Assembly: GCA_004144175.1 (NCBI GenBank)
Contig: SEFT01000011.1
Span: forward strand, 119,405 to 160,567
DNA: 41,163 bases
Reading direction: 5' to 3'
DNA from: Sphingobacteriales bacterium
Lineage (GTDB): Bacteria > Bacteroidota > Bacteroidia > Chitinophagales > Chitinophagaceae
Part shown: one piece after another, positions 30,318-39,763 of the stretch
Layout of the letters: every line of letters starts with the position of its first letter
How positions within the stretch are numbered: the first letter of the stretch is position 1
Translations under genes and position numbers: made by a program
The notes under the pieces: model-generated
Database searches by the model: none
Told to the model about the DNA's origin: nothing
The model's input: only the letters and a program-made list of their open reading frames with translations

Positions 30318-31883
30318 TTACCGGCTAACGACGGCAATAGCTGCCGCCTTTTCTGCACAGCGTTCACCGTCGATGGCTGCGCTGACAATGCCGCCCGCGT
30401 AGCCAGCACCTTCGGCGCAGGGAAACAAACCCTTTATTTGCGGGTGTTCCAGTGTCTCTTTATCGCGCGGTATGCGCACCGGCGAACTGGTACGCGATTC
30501 GGTAGCAACTAATACAGCTTCGTTGGTAAAATAACCCTTCATCTTTTTGCCAAAGTCGACCACAGCTTTGCGGAGCGCTTCGTCCACCTCTATTGGTAGC
30601 ACATCTTTGATTGCTGCGCTGTGTATGCCGGGTAAATAAGAGCAATCAGGTAGCGTTGAGGATAACTTATTATCAGCAAAATCGGCCATACGCTGGGCAG
30701 GAGCTACCAGTTTTCCGCCTCCTATCTCAAACGCACGCTGCTCTACCATTTGTTGAAAGTACATACCAGCCAATGGCCCTTTAAAGCCATACCTAGCATA
30801 GTCTTTTTCGTCCACAGCCACCACAGTGCCGGAATTAGCGTATGGATTGTTGCGTTTGGATGGCGACCAACCGTTTACTACTACCTCACCGGGCGCTGTT
30901 GCTGCGGGTGCTATGATACCACCCGGGCACATGCAGAATGAAAACACGCCGCGACCATACTCCTGCGCTACTACCGAATAGCTGGCAGGCGGCAGGTGCT
31001 CATCACGAATAGCGCAATGGTATTGAGCCTGGTCTATAAGCTCTTGCGGATGCTCTATGCGCACACCTAGTGCAAAAGGTTTGCTTTCGACCTCTATGCC
31101 TTTAGCGTGCAGTAAACTAAATATATCGCGTGCCGAATGGCCGGTGGCTAGTATTATCGCACGGCAATCGAATGTGCTGCCATCGGCAGTCTTAACACCT
31201 TTTACCTGGTTGCCATCAAGCAGAATATCAGTCAGCTTTTTATCGAACATCACCTCTCCCCCGCAAGCAACAATACCCTCGCGCATGGCAGTAATGATCT
31301 GTGGCAGTTTATTAGTGCCGATGTGCGGATGTGCTTCATATAGTATACGCGGGTCAGCGCCGAAGTGCGTGAAGAGTTGCAGGATGCGCTGCACATTACC
31401 CCGCTTAGTAGATCTAGTATAGAGCTTGCCATCGCTATAGGTGCCTGCCCCACCCTCACCAAAGCAATAATTCGATTCCGGATTTACGACGCCTTCTTTA
31501 TTCATCGCAGCCAGATCGCGGCGGCGGCTACGCACGTCTTTACCACGCTCCAGCACTATCGGCTTTATTCCCATGCTGATCAGTTTCAGTGCTGCAAACA
31601 GCCCTGCGGGGCCAGCGCCTATGATAACCACATGGGGCGCATTGGTTACATCTCTCAACTCCGGATCGAAAGGTGATTGCGCTACAACCTTCTCGTCAAT
31701 AAAAACCTGGGCTTGTATGATGATGCGCGGCTGCCTGCTGCGGGCGTCGATAGAGCGCTTCTGTATATGATAACCCGTAATGCGCTTGGATGAAACACCT
31801 GCTTCTAAGGCTACGCCTCGTTTAATGCCTGTTTCATCTGCCGCCTCAGCGGGCGTCAGCGATATAGAAATGATCTTTACCAT
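30318..31883 (-). CDS. FAD-dependent dehydrogenase-like protein
   Basis: A 521-residue cytoplasmic flavoprotein. The Rossmann motif VVIIGAGPAGLFAALKLISMGIKPIVLERG is at about residues 88-117, after an N-terminal domain (residues 1-85) of ferredoxin-like type. Further blocks are CFGEGGAGTYSDGKLYTR, ILATGHSARDIFSLL, FCMCPGG, VVNGWSPSKRNNPYANSG and EGAGYAGGIVSAAIDGERCAE at the C-terminus. It belongs to the widespread NAD(P)/FAD-dependent oxidoreductase family often called FAD-dependent dehydrogenases; the substrate is unknown. It lies 40 bp downstream of nothing on its own strand except the DsbD terminator, so it is a separate unit. Confidence 0.92.
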   Translation of the reverse strand: MVKIISISLTPAEAADETGIKRGVALEAGVSSKRITGYHIQKRSIDARSRQPRIIIQAQVFIDEKVVAQSPFDPELRDVTNAPHVVIIGAGPAGLFAALKLISMGIKPIVLERGKDVRSRRRDLAAMNKEGVVNPESNYCFGEGGAGTYSDGKLYTRSTKRGNVQRILQLFTHFGADPRILYEAHPHIGTNKLPQIITAMREGIVACGGEVMFDKKLTDILLDGNQVKGVKTADGSTFDCRAIILATGHSARDIFSLLHAKGIEVESKPFALGVRIEHPQELIDQAQYHCAIRDEHLPPASYSVVAQEYGRGVFSFCMCPGGIIAPAATAPGEVVVNGWSPSKRNNPYANSGTVVAVDEKDYARYGFKGPLAGMYFQQMVEQRAFEIGGGKLVAPAQRMADFADNKLSSTLPDCSYLPGIHSAAIKDVLPIEVDEALRKAVVDFGKKMKGYFTNEAVLVATESRTSSPVRIPRDKETLEHPQIKGLFPCAEGAGYAGGIVSAAIDGERCAEKAAAIAVVSR

Positions 31884-31918
31884 AGTTGTTTGCGTTAGGT
31901 GGTTATCCTAAAAGCAAC

Positions 31919-31939
31919 GGCCTCTATGGGTTAGAGGCC
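31919..31939 (-). terminator. Terminator overlapping the dsbD stop
   Basis: GGCCTCTA and TAGAGGCC form a perfect 8-bp stem with a 5-nt loop that spans the last DsbD codons and stop. GTTGCTTTT follows on the minus strand. Confidence 0.6.
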
Positions 31940-34038
31940 TGATACTTATTCTTAACGTTATCTAAGTGATTGATGAATTTTTGCACATCGGGGTCGTAAC
32001 CATACCCTGTATTCGCAAGTTTATTACCATTTTCATCTACAAAGAAATAGAACGGCTGAGCGTTGGAATTGAACTTTGACGCTTGTATGTCTTCGTTCTT
32101 ATCTCCAAGCGTCACTACATCAGCACCCAGCGCCTTCGAGTAATATTGCTCTTCTTTCGGCAGGTCTATTTTATCATAATCGCAATACAGAGAAGCTACA
32201 ATAAAATCTTCCTTCAATCGCTTTGCAACCTCGGGCTGCGACCAAACTTGTGCTTCCATCTTGCGGCAGTTTACACAGTTAATACCTGTAAAATCGAGCA
32301 TGATGGGCTTTTTAAGCTTCTTTGCTGCTGCAACTGCCTCATCGTAGTCGAAGTACGTGACAAGGCCCAGCTTCTTTACTACAGGTGGCTCGTAGATACG
32401 CATTTCTTCTACGTACTTAACCGGGCTAGTACCATCGGGCGATGCTGCGTGTGTGTTAGCAGCAACACTACCTCCACCTTCACCCAGTACCCAATCTTGT
32501 GTGCCCATAGGCGGTATGAATTGGCTCATGCCATTCAGCGGAGCCCCCCACATGCCCGGCATCAGGTAGACGGCAAACGTAAACGAAGCGATAGCAAGAA
32601 ACAGGCGGAACAGCGAAACATACTCTTGACCGTACACATTTTTTGGTGAAGCGTCATCATGCGATAACTTCAACCTGCCGAGCAAATAGATGCCGAGCAT
32701 GATTGCTAATACGATCCATATGGCAATGAATATTTCGCGATCTAATAACCTCCAGCCTTGTGCCAGGTCTGCATTCGACAGGAATTTGAGTGCCAGCATC
32801 AGTTCCAGAAAGCCGAGTACAACCTTTACCTGGTTGAGCCAGCCGCCTGAAGTAGCCATTTTGCTGAGCATCCCCGGAAATACTGCAAACAATGCAAATG
32901 GTAAGGCCAACCCCACAGAAAAGCCAAACATTCCAAGCGCGGGGCCTATCAGGCCGCCCTTACCGGCTATCACCAGCAGCGGGCCTACTATGGGACCGGT
33001 GCAGGAGAAGGACACGATAACGAGTGTCATAGCCATGAAGAAAATACCACCAAAGCTGCTGAGGCCTGCTTTAGAATCGGTAACGCTGGTCCATGAGGAC
33101 GGTAATGTTATTTCGAAGGCTCCCAGGAACGAGATACCGAAGATGATGAATATGGCAAAGAAAAATAGGTTGGCGATCCAGTTTGTAGAGAGGTTATTGA
33201 GGGCATTACCGCCGAATACGGCCGATATAAGCACACCCAGTACCGTAAAGATGATGATAATAGAGAGTGAATAGTAGATGGCATTACGGATACCTTCTGC
33301 ACGGGTCTTACTACGCTTGGTGAAGAAGCTAACAGTAATAGGTATCATAGAGTACACGCAAGGTGTAATAACCGCCGCCAAGCCGCCTATGAAAGATGCA
33401 ATAAACAGCCAAAGCAACCCTTTCTCTTTGTGCTCGCCGTCATCATCATCTTTCTTGTCTCCCTTATTGTCAACAGCGGCCTGCTTTGCAGTATCAACCG
33501 TAGTAGTACTTGCCGCTAAGGCGAGACTATCGTTTTTTTTTAAAGAATCTGTCAGCGCAGCATTGGTAGTTACGGCATCTGTTATTTCAAAAGTGAAGCT
33601 TTTCTTTTTAGGAGGCAGGCACATCGACTCGTCGCAAACCTGATACTCATGCTTACCGGTAACTTTGGTATTTCCGGTAACTTTTACCGTTTGTATAAAG
33701 TCTACTTTGTCTTTGTAATAATGCACAGCGCCATCGATGCCGTCCATTACCTCTGTTACCTTCTTACCTTTTTCCTTTACGCTGCCAACTTTAGTAATGC
33801 CATCGTTTTTATCGAACACGAAGGTGGGTGGTATTTGCATACCGTCGCCGCCCGGCTTTTGCGCGTATATGTGCCAGTGCTCTTTTAGCGAAAGGCTAAA
33901 TATAAGGTCGTATTCATTGTTGCCCTTACTTTTCACTTCATACTTCCAGGTGGTAGGGTCAGCAATTATCTGCGCCTGTGCACCAAAAGCGGCAATGAAA
34001 CATAGCGCAAGAAGCAGCGCCGTTTTTATTCTATTCAT
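31924..34038 (-). CDS. dsbD: Thiol:disulfide interchange protein DsbD
   Basis: A 704-residue membrane protein that carries reducing equivalents from cytoplasmic thioredoxin to the periplasm. The signal peptide is residues 1-22. The N-terminal DsbD-alpha domain has its Cys pair in QVCDESMCLPPKK. The central membrane part has about eight helices with Cys in AVITPCVYSMIP and FSCTGPIVGP. The C-terminal thioredoxin domain has the active site FTGINCVNCRKMEAQVW. The full three-domain form is kept. A linker with KNDSLALAASTTT...KKDDDDGEHKEKG is unusually charged. It is a single-gene unit. Confidence 0.96.
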   Translation of the reverse strand: MNRIKTALLLALCFIAAFGAQAQIIADPTTWKYEVKSKGNNEYDLIFSLSLKEHWHIYAQKPGGDGMQIPPTFVFDKNDGITKVGSVKEKGKKVTEVMDGIDGAVHYYKDKVDFIQTVKVTGNTKVTGKHEYQVCDESMCLPPKKKSFTFEITDAVTTNAALTDSLKKNDSLALAASTTTVDTAKQAAVDNKGDKKDDDDGEHKEKGLLWLFIASFIGGLAAVITPCVYSMIPITVSFFTKRSKTRAEGIRNAIYYSLSIIIIFTVLGVLISAVFGGNALNNLSTNWIANLFFFAIFIIFGISFLGAFEITLPSSWTSVTDSKAGLSSFGGIFFMAMTLVIVSFSCTGPIVGPLLVIAGKGGLIGPALGMFGFSVGLALPFALFAVFPGMLSKMATSGGWLNQVKVVLGFLELMLALKFLSNADLAQGWRLLDREIFIAIWIVLAIMLGIYLLGRLKLSHDDASPKNVYGQEYVSLFRLFLAIASFTFAVYLMPGMWGAPLNGMSQFIPPMGTQDWVLGEGGGSVAANTHAASPDGTSPVKYVEEMRIYEPPVVKKLGLVTYFDYDEAVAAAKKLKKPIMLDFTGINCVNCRKMEAQVWSQPEVAKRLKEDFIVASLYCDYDKIDLPKEEQYYSKALGADVVTLGDKNEDIQASKFNSNAQPFYFFVDENGNKLANTGYGYDPDVQKFINHLDNVKNKYQASNP

Positions 34039-34123
34039 GTGTATGAATGGCTTTCTTCCAGATAAAGAAACACTAATAAAAATTATCGTTGGGCTTACAG
34101 CGGTACTTTAAGAAAACTTTAGC

Positions 34124-34141
34124 GCAGGTTGATATACCTGC
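34124..34141 (-). terminator. Weak hairpin after purQ
   Basis: GCAGGT and ACCTGC form a 6-bp stem with a 6-nt loop, 9 bp past the purQ stop. No T-run, so termination is uncertain. Confidence 0.35.
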
Positions 34142-34149
34142 ACCAATTA

Positions 34150-34842
34150 TTAATTCATTTGCGTAAACGCGCTGAGTATGGCACGTCCGTCTATATTATT
34201 AAGTTCTGAGCTACATGCACGCTCCGGGTGCGGCATCATGCCAAACACATTGCGACCTTCGTTGCAGATACCCGCAATATTGCTGGTAGCTCCGTTAGGG
34301 TTTGCATTTATATGTATCTCGCCGTTTTCGTCGCAGTAGCGGAAAACGATCTGATTGTTCTTTTGCAGTTTTTCCAAAGTCGGGGCATCGGCAAAATAAC
34401 GGCCTTCGCCATGCGCTACCGGTATTTTCAGGATGTTGCTGCCTACGTTTTTACCAACAATTGTCTGATCGCCTTCACCTTTAATGAATACATTTTTGCA
34501 AACAAACTTCTGATGATCGTTTTGCAGCAATACACCCGGCAACAGGCCCGACTCGCAAAGTATCTGGAAGCCATTGCAGACACCCAGCACTTTACCGCCA
34601 TTGTTAGCAAAGTTTATCACCTGCTCCATCATGGGGCTGAAACGTGCCAGCGCACCGCAACGCAGGTAGTCACCATAAGAAAATCCGCCCGGCAATACGA
34701 TACAGTCGTCCTTCGTGAACATGCTCAGGTCTTTATCCTTGTGCCAAAGCATTACTACTTCCTGTTTCAGATCGTCTTGCAAAGCGTGCATCATGTCCCT
34801 GTCACAGTTAGACCCCGGGAATACAATAACTCCGAATTTCAT
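34150..34842 (-). CDS. purQ: Phosphoribosylformylglycinamidine synthase subunit PurQ
   Basis: A 230-residue class I glutamine amidotransferase that supplies ammonia to the FGAM synthase of purine synthesis. The start MKFGVIVFPGSNCDRDM is canonical and preferred to the upstream in-frame ATG at 34881, which lies inside the preceding gene. The nucleophile Cys is in LGVCNGFQIL, the oxyanion loop in LPGGFSYGDYLRCGA, and the catalytic His/Glu in MMPHPERAC; VAHGEGRYFAD is family-typical. It points to the split PurL/PurQ/PurS system rather than the single large PurL. It follows the DUF6427 gene by 17 bp. Confidence 0.97.
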   Translation of the reverse strand: MKFGVIVFPGSNCDRDMMHALQDDLKQEVVMLWHKDKDLSMFTKDDCIVLPGGFSYGDYLRCGALARFSPMMEQVINFANNGGKVLGVCNGFQILCESGLLPGVLLQNDHQKFVCKNVFIKGEGDQTIVGKNVGSNILKIPVAHGEGRYFADAPTLEKLQKNNQIVFRYCDENGEIHINANPNGATSNIAGICNEGRNVFGMMPHPERACSSELNNIDGRAILSAFTQMN

Positions 34843-34859
34843 TATATATAGCGTGTTAT

Positions 34860-35846
34860 TTATTTGAACGTAACCTGGCAAAAAATGACTAGTACCAGCG
34901 AGAAATAAAAGATAAAATTACTAAACCGTTTGTTCTTTTCAATATAAAGTGGCTGAGACACGATCATGGCCAGCGATGGCATCAGCGCCAACCATGCGCC
35001 GGATATGGCTTTTTCTGTGGTCAACGCTAACACAATTGATAAAAACATATAAATACTTATCAGCGACCAATTGCGCCGCGTAAATACACTGCTCTTGCCC
35101 ATATTGCCTTGCAGCACAAATGCACCGGCCAGTAGCAGCAATACTACCCCTGAAAATGCACCAATTGTATACACGGGATTATCAACCTTGTAAGCAGTAA
35201 GCCAAAAGCTCCATTTAGGCCATGACATTAGTTGCGCAAATCGGTCGAAGAGAAAAAGAATGCCGCCTATAAAATAAATCGGCGTTATATATCCCATCAG
35301 CCCAACGATCCATTCACCCGGATTAAAGGAACGCAGCATCATCAATGCAAAAATCAACAATAGCGCATACCCTATTGCCGGAAAATGCAATAGAGCCGCT
35401 AACGACAGGAAAAATCCTGCATTATATACATTCTTGCGCGGATGAGGAGTCTGGTGAATGCCCAGCATTACATCAAGTGCTATCAGCACCAGCCAATTGA
35501 CCAATAGCAGCTCACTGAAATAGGTTAGAGCAGGCGATAGCGAAGTAAGTACAATATAAAAAAAAGCAATATTGTACATGGGCTTCGTCACCATCCTGCG
35601 CCGGGTGGCGATGTTATTGAGGTACAGTGCCTGCCCAAACTGCATGAGCACCGCCAGCATGGTATAGGCAGATGCGCCGCCTGAAAGCACCACATCTAAC
35701 GCCTGTACGATGTAGCCATACAGAAAGTGGTCTGGCAAAACAACCGGAACAGCAGGAGCCGACAACGCCTGTAGCTTAACTATAAGCGTAAAGATGATAA
35801 GTATGAGAACTGTGTACGGACTGTTATTCCGGATCAGGTGGAGCAC
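34860..35846 (-). CDS. DUF6427-like polytopic membrane protein
   Basis: A 328-residue protein with about nine hydrophobic helices. Family-like features are an N-terminal NNSPYTVLILIIFTLIVK, LYLNNIATRRRMVTKPMYNIAFFYIVLTSL and LLHFPAIGYALLLIFALMMLRSFNPGEWIVGLMGYITPIYFIGG. Assigned to DUF6427 from memory; function unknown. It sits between the beta-propeller-like gene (22 bp) and purQ (17 bp), suggesting co-transcription with a purine gene. Confidence 0.75.
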   Translation of the reverse strand: MLHLIRNNSPYTVLILIIFTLIVKLQALSAPAVPVVLPDHFLYGYIVQALDVVLSGGASAYTMLAVLMQFGQALYLNNIATRRRMVTKPMYNIAFFYIVLTSLSPALTYFSELLLVNWLVLIALDVMLGIHQTPHPRKNVYNAGFFLSLAALLHFPAIGYALLLIFALMMLRSFNPGEWIVGLMGYITPIYFIGGILFLFDRFAQLMSWPKWSFWLTAYKVDNPVYTIGAFSGVVLLLLAGAFVLQGNMGKSSVFTRRNWSLISIYMFLSIVLALTTEKAISGAWLALMPSLAMIVSQPLYIEKNKRFSNFIFYFSLVLVIFCQVTFK

Positions 35847-35868
35847 TTATACGCGGCTTTGAATGCTA

Positions 35869-37320
35869 CTAAAAAATGACTTTAGCAAAGCAGATCTGTC
35901 GTCTGCGCATGCAAGGTACTATAATTTCGCGTGCTGCCACCTGTTTGGATGACCGCGGCATCCAGTCGTCGCTGCGGCCTGGTGCTAGCTGCTCCATATT
36001 TACCTTTCCTTCATGGTCGAGGCTGGCAAGGTGGATGCGCGATTTGTTGGTATTAAAGTCATTGAACATGAAGCCCAAAGCGCCACCTGTGTTCACCATT
36101 TTATAGGAAGAGAATATGCCACCGTCTTCCTGCGAGTACTGATCCTTACGGATAAAAGAATACCATTCCATCTGGCCGCTGCCATCGAACGACATACTTA
36201 ATATATCCCCATAATGATACTCGCGTATGTTAGCGCCGCCCATACCGGGATAGTACCATGAATAATAGCCAAAACCCGGCGCGAATGTGCTCCTGGTCAT
36301 TACAAAGTAGTCCTCTGCCATCATCACGAATCCGCCATCGTTCTTAACTACTATATCGCGTACCAGGTAGTCGTTAAAGGCCCGTTTCTTGCTTCTTTCA
36401 CCGCTTGCATTCCTGATCTCTTCTGAGAGCGGGATGTCTTTACGGTTCTCAAATGTGCGGGTACTCATATCATAATACGTATAGAGCACACCTTCGTAGT
36501 TACCATTCTTTTTTTCGGAATAAAAACCGGCCACATAGATCCGGCTATTGTTGCGGTCTATTTGCATGTTCGTACCGGCAGCGTACTTATTGTTCAGTGG
36601 CAATTCGTTTACGGTAAATTTCCGCTCGCCTTTGTTGATAGACAGCAGCCATATCTGGTCGGCAAAGCTCTTGGCACCAACAGGTGTATAGGCCGACACA
36701 AAGAAGGTACCTTCATTATTCACCATCCCCTCGCCATAGGTAACGCTATTGTCAGCATTGAAAGTAGCGGTTGTCTTCGATACCACGTTCATACTGTCAT
36801 CTATCCAGGCAGCGTTTATTGATAGTTTTTTGCCACGGTCGTCAATGCCGTATATCACTATGTGCTCCTTATTGTCGGATACTGCGCTGGAGAAATATTC
36901 GCGGTTAGGGCCGAAAATCCCTGCTTTTACGGAGTTGAGGGTGATAGGTCTTTTCACCAGCCTGCCCATATCATCCAGCAGAGCTGCATGTTGCACTACC
37001 TTATTACTTTCTATCGATTGGTATAGTATGAGGATGCGATCGGAATAGGCGACAAATTTGGTCTCATAGATGCGCCTCGGAAAGAAGTCGAGCACCACGG
37101 TGGCCAGTTTCTCCATTTTATCGTTATACGAATCGAGATAATAACCATCGCTTGCGCTGCGGTATGTATACAGCCTTTCGCCTACCCTGCCTACCACCGA
37201 AAAATCGCCACTCCGGAGATCGAAGCTTTCGTAGGGTGAGTATAAAACCTCCTGCGCGCCGGCCATGCCTGAAAAGCCTATGCTGAGCAACAGTATAAAA
37301 ATCAATCTTCTTAAAATCAT
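35869..37320 (-). CDS. Exported hypothetical protein, probable beta-propeller
   Basis: A 483-residue protein with a signal peptide (1-22, cut near AGAQ). The rest is a chain of short strands with aromatic and Gly/Asp turns (VVGRVGERLYTYRSASDGYYLDSY, HIVIYGIDDRGKKLSINAAW, RIYVAGFYSEKKNGNYEGVLYTYY, GFVMMAEDYFVMTRSTF), typical of beta-propellers or similar repeats. Not recognised by name; no catalytic motif seen. Probably periplasmic or surface. The C-terminal piece with MRRRQICFAKVIF is not a T9SS domain. Confidence 0.8.
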   Translation of the reverse strand: MILRRLIFILLLSIGFSGMAGAQEVLYSPYESFDLRSGDFSVVGRVGERLYTYRSASDGYYLDSYNDKMEKLATVVLDFFPRRIYETKFVAYSDRILILYQSIESNKVVQHAALLDDMGRLVKRPITLNSVKAGIFGPNREYFSSAVSDNKEHIVIYGIDDRGKKLSINAAWIDDSMNVVSKTTATFNADNSVTYGEGMVNNEGTFFVSAYTPVGAKSFADQIWLLSINKGERKFTVNELPLNNKYAAGTNMQIDRNNSRIYVAGFYSEKKNGNYEGVLYTYYDMSTRTFENRKDIPLSEEIRNASGERSKKRAFNDYLVRDIVVKNDGGFVMMAEDYFVMTRSTFAPGFGYYSWYYPGMGGANIREYHYGDILSMSFDGSGQMEWYSFIRKDQYSQEDGGIFSSYKMVNTGGALGFMFNDFNTNKSRIHLASLDHEGKVNMEQLAPGRSDDWMPRSSKQVAAREIIVPCMRRRQICFAKVIF

Positions 37321-37370
37321 GAGCTCAAATTTAATCAGAGGCGACTATAATTATTTCCTAAAAAGTTTGT

Positions 37371-37769
37371 TCAGTCGAGAAAACGGCTTTTAAGCTCGGG
37401 TGTCGGTATCATACATTGGTTTAGTCGCCCAAACCACCTGTAACGGTTCCGGGCTACCCAATCGTAAAGCATATTACGCAGAAACGACGGCAATATATGT
37501 CCCACCAACCCTACACGCCATATACCGCCAAGTATAGCCATTGTTTTCAGCGCAGCATCCGACTTGCTGTAGTACTCTCCCTTATAAGCTAAGATAACGC
37601 TTTCCGTATCCTTCAGCTTATCGGCCATCATTTGACCGGATACTGATTGCAGCGCAGCAAAACGAAACTGCTTTTTCTTATCGTGCTTTATGATAAATCT
37701 GACGGTATTGTTGCAAAGGTTGCATACACCATCAAAATAGAGCACGGGATATGTAGCGTCCTCTGCCAT
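37371..37769 (-). CDS. DCC family thiol-disulfide oxidoreductase (DUF393)
   Basis: A 132-residue DUF393 protein. The defining DxxCxxC is DGVCNLCNNTVRFII at about residues 12-26, followed by FRFAALQS and SVILAYKGEYYSKSDAALKTMAILGG, then the C-terminal LPSFLRNMLYDWVARNRYRWFGR. The family is thought to carry out thiol-disulfide exchange in the cytoplasm. Its start overlaps the stop of the lipoprotein gene by 1 bp, so the two are translationally coupled. Confidence 0.94.
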   Translation of the reverse strand: MAEDATYPVLYFDGVCNLCNNTVRFIIKHDKKKQFRFAALQSVSGQMMADKLKDTESVILAYKGEYYSKSDAALKTMAILGGIWRVGLVGHILPSFLRNMLYDWVARNRYRWFGRLNQCMIPTPELKSRFLD

Positions 37770-38062
37770 CAGGGTTCAGCAGATAAGGCAGGAGGTGCAG
37801 GTGTCACTGTCTGATTAGGGTCGGCCACCACAGGCGTACCTTCCATACACTTCTGCATTAATGAATCGGCCTTCACCTTTACCTCTATGGACATCCTGCG
37901 ATCCAGGTCTTCGTCGGCCTGGCTACGGACATCAACTGCCCGTACAGCAACGATTGAGTCAGTTTTAGCTTTTATTTCGGCCGGCGTGAGGGCTTTTTGT
38001 GGTTCCGCCTTACAGGAAAAAAGAAAAACAGATGCGACGGCAGCTATAGCCAGTCTATTCAT
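37769..38062 (-). CDS. Small probable lipoprotein
   Basis: A 97-residue protein with a short signal peptide ending FLFSCKAEP: the Cys at 17 fits a lipobox. The remainder is charged (KAKTDSIVAVRAVDVRSQADEDLDRRMSIEVKVKADSLMQKCMEG) and probably helical, ending Pro/Ala-rich. Function unknown. It precedes and overlaps the DCC gene. Confidence 0.8.
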   Translation of the reverse strand: MNRLAIAAVASVFLFSCKAEPQKALTPAEIKAKTDSIVAVRAVDVRSQADEDLDRRMSIEVKVKADSLMQKCMEGTPVVADPNQTVTPAPPALSAEP

Positions 38063-38111
38063 ACTTAAAGCAATTGACGATGTAAAATTAGCACAATCGA
38101 ATTTAATGGCA

Positions 38112-38178
38112 TCGGAGGCTGGCAGTATCCGTTTTTTGTTGTAAATTTTTGAAATATTTAAGTAAGCTTAGCCTCCGA
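38112..38178. repeat. Spaced inverted repeat upstream of the DUF4294 gene
   Basis: TCGGAGGCT (38112-38120) and AGCCTCCGA (38170-38178) are a perfect 9-bp inverted repeat enclosing 49 nt of AT-rich DNA, which should include the divergent promoters. It might be a looping operator pair or a large hairpin. Confidence 0.4.
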
Positions 38179-38212
38179 AATAGGCGAAAAATAAGGAGCT
38201 TTACATAAGCAT

Positions 38213-38863
38213 ATGTTGCAGCGGTGCCTTCAAATACTGTTTTTCATCTCCATCAGCCTAGGAGCGTGGCAATACGCAGGGGCGCAGCATACTGCAAACG
38301 ATACTATTTTGCTGGGTGGTGTAGTTGTGGGGAATGACACTTTCGGGATGGTATTTCTGGATGATGTGTACATAACAGACAAGCTGCCCAAACGCTTTGT
38401 AAAACAACGCGAGAAGTACGACCGGCTACGCTACAACGTGCAGAAAGTATATCCCTATGCCATAGTAGCGGCGGAAGTACTAAAAGATGTGGACGTAACG
38501 CTGGCTAAATACGAAGACAACAAAAAAGCCCGTAAAACCTACCTGAAATCGATAGAAAAAGAGCTGAATAAACGGTTTAAAGGTGAACTGGAAAACCTGA
38601 CCATTACACAGGGGCAGATACTGGTAAAACTTATAAACCGGCAGACCGGTAAGAATTGCTACAGCATTATAAGAGAGTTGAAGGGCGGATTCTCAGCTGT
38701 CATCTGGCAGTCCTTAGCCTTACTTTTTAGTAACAACCTGAAGCGGGAGTATGACCCGTATGACCGGGATAAAGAGATAGAGACCATCGTAAAAGACCTG
38801 GAGCTGAACAACTACCTGCAATACCAGCGGTATCGCCAACAGGCCAAGGTGACTGCCCGTTAG
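38213..38863 (+). CDS. DUF4294 domain-containing exported protein
   Basis: A 216-residue protein with a signal peptide (1-24, cut near AGAQ). The DUF4294 core is VVVGNDTFGMVFLDDVYIT, RLRYNVQKVYPYAIVAAEVL, ELNKRFKGELENLTITQGQILVKLINRQTGKNCYSIIRELKGGFSAVIWQ, then KREYDPYDRDKEIETIV. The family is nearly restricted to Bacteroidota and has no assigned function. Confidence 0.92.
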   Translation: MLQRCLQILFFISISLGAWQYAGAQHTANDTILLGGVVVGNDTFGMVFLDDVYITDKLPKRFVKQREKYDRLRYNVQKVYPYAIVAAEVLKDVDVTLAKYEDNKKARKTYLKSIEKELNKRFKGELENLTITQGQILVKLINRQTGKNCYSIIRELKGGFSAVIWQSLALLFSNNLKREYDPYDRDKEIETIVKDLELNNYLQYQRYRQQAKVTAR

Positions 38864-38901
38864 CTTATAGCCATATACCATTTCATAATCTTCCTTTTGA
38901 G

Positions 38902-38909
38902 TAATTTTG
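38902..38909 (+). promoter_or_regulatory. Candidate -7 element of bshB1
   Basis: TAATTTTG on the plus strand fits TAnnTTTG, 47 bp before the start codon. The -33 is weak. Confidence 0.35.
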
Positions 38910-38956
38910 CAACCTCCTGCGGCAGGATAAACTTACCGACAGGAAATCACTAAAGC

Positions 38957-39688
38957 ATGAAGCTACATATACTCGCCATTGGCGTACACCCCGACGACCT
39001 GGAACTGAGCGCCGCCGGAACCCTTATAAAACATGCCCGTATGGGCCAGCAGGTAGGCATACTAGACCTTACCTATGGGGAGCTGGGCACACGCGGCTCG
39101 GCAGAACTAAGAAAGCAGGAAGCACAAGACGCGGCCAAAGTAATGGGCCTGGCCGTACGCGAGGGCGCTGATATGCGCGATGGCTTCTTTGTAAATGACG
39201 AGGCACACCAGCTGAAGCTGGTACACTACATACGAAAATACCAGCCGGACATCGTGATAGCCAATGCGCTGGCCGACCGCCACCCCGACCATGGGCGTGC
39301 CGGAAAACTGATAGCTGATGCCTGCTTCCTGGCAGGGCTGCGCAAGATAGAGACATTGCTGCATGGGCAACCACAAGAAGCATGGAGGCCTACGCGTGTC
39401 TTCCATATGATACAGGATCGCTTTGCCGAGCCCAGCTTTATAGTAGATGTGAGCGATACACATACTACCAAAATGGAGGCAATTAAGTGCTATAAGAGCC
39501 AGTTTCATGACCCAAACTCCGATGAGCCGATGACTTATATTGCCAGTGAAGGCTTCCTGAATGCGATAGAAGCCCGTTCGAGCCTGCTAGGCAAGCGCAT
39601 CGGCGCAAAGTATGGAGAAGGTTTTGTGTCGGAAAATGTGCCGGGGATAGCTGACTTAGACAGGCTGCAATACCCCGAAATAGCCTGA
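38957..39688 (+). CDS. bshB1: Bacillithiol biosynthesis deacetylase BshB1
   Basis: A 243-residue zinc-dependent LmbE-like deacetylase that removes acetate from GlcNAc-malate in bacillithiol synthesis. The metal site is GVHPDDLELSAAGTLI (His11, Asp14), with the third ligand in ALADRHPDHGRAGKL. LTYGELGTRGS and the C-terminal FEKRSLLGKRIGAKYGEGF-like block are family-typical. Bacillithiol is the low-molecular-weight thiol of many Bacteroidota. bshA and bshC are not in view, as usual in this phylum. Confidence 0.95.
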   Translation: MKLHILAIGVHPDDLELSAAGTLIKHARMGQQVGILDLTYGELGTRGSAELRKQEAQDAAKVMGLAVREGADMRDGFFVNDEAHQLKLVHYIRKYQPDIVIANALADRHPDHGRAGKLIADACFLAGLRKIETLLHGQPQEAWRPTRVFHMIQDRFAEPSFIVDVSDTHTTKMEAIKCYKSQFHDPNSDEPMTYIASEGFLNAIEARSSLLGKRIGAKYGEGFVSENVPGIADLDRLQYPEIA

Positions 39689-39711
39689 TTTAAAATTTTT
39701 TATGAAAATAT

Positions 39712-39742
39712 TTTGCGGTTAAATAAAAAAAAGAGACCTTTG
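39712..39742 (+). promoter_or_regulatory. Promoter of rpmB-rpmG-DUF4295
   Basis: TTTG (39712-39715), 19 bp, then GACCTTTG (39735-39742), one mismatch to TAnnTTTG, 21 bp before the rpmB start. Confidence 0.65.
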
Positions 39743-39763
39743 CAGTCCTAAAAAATGTAAAGA

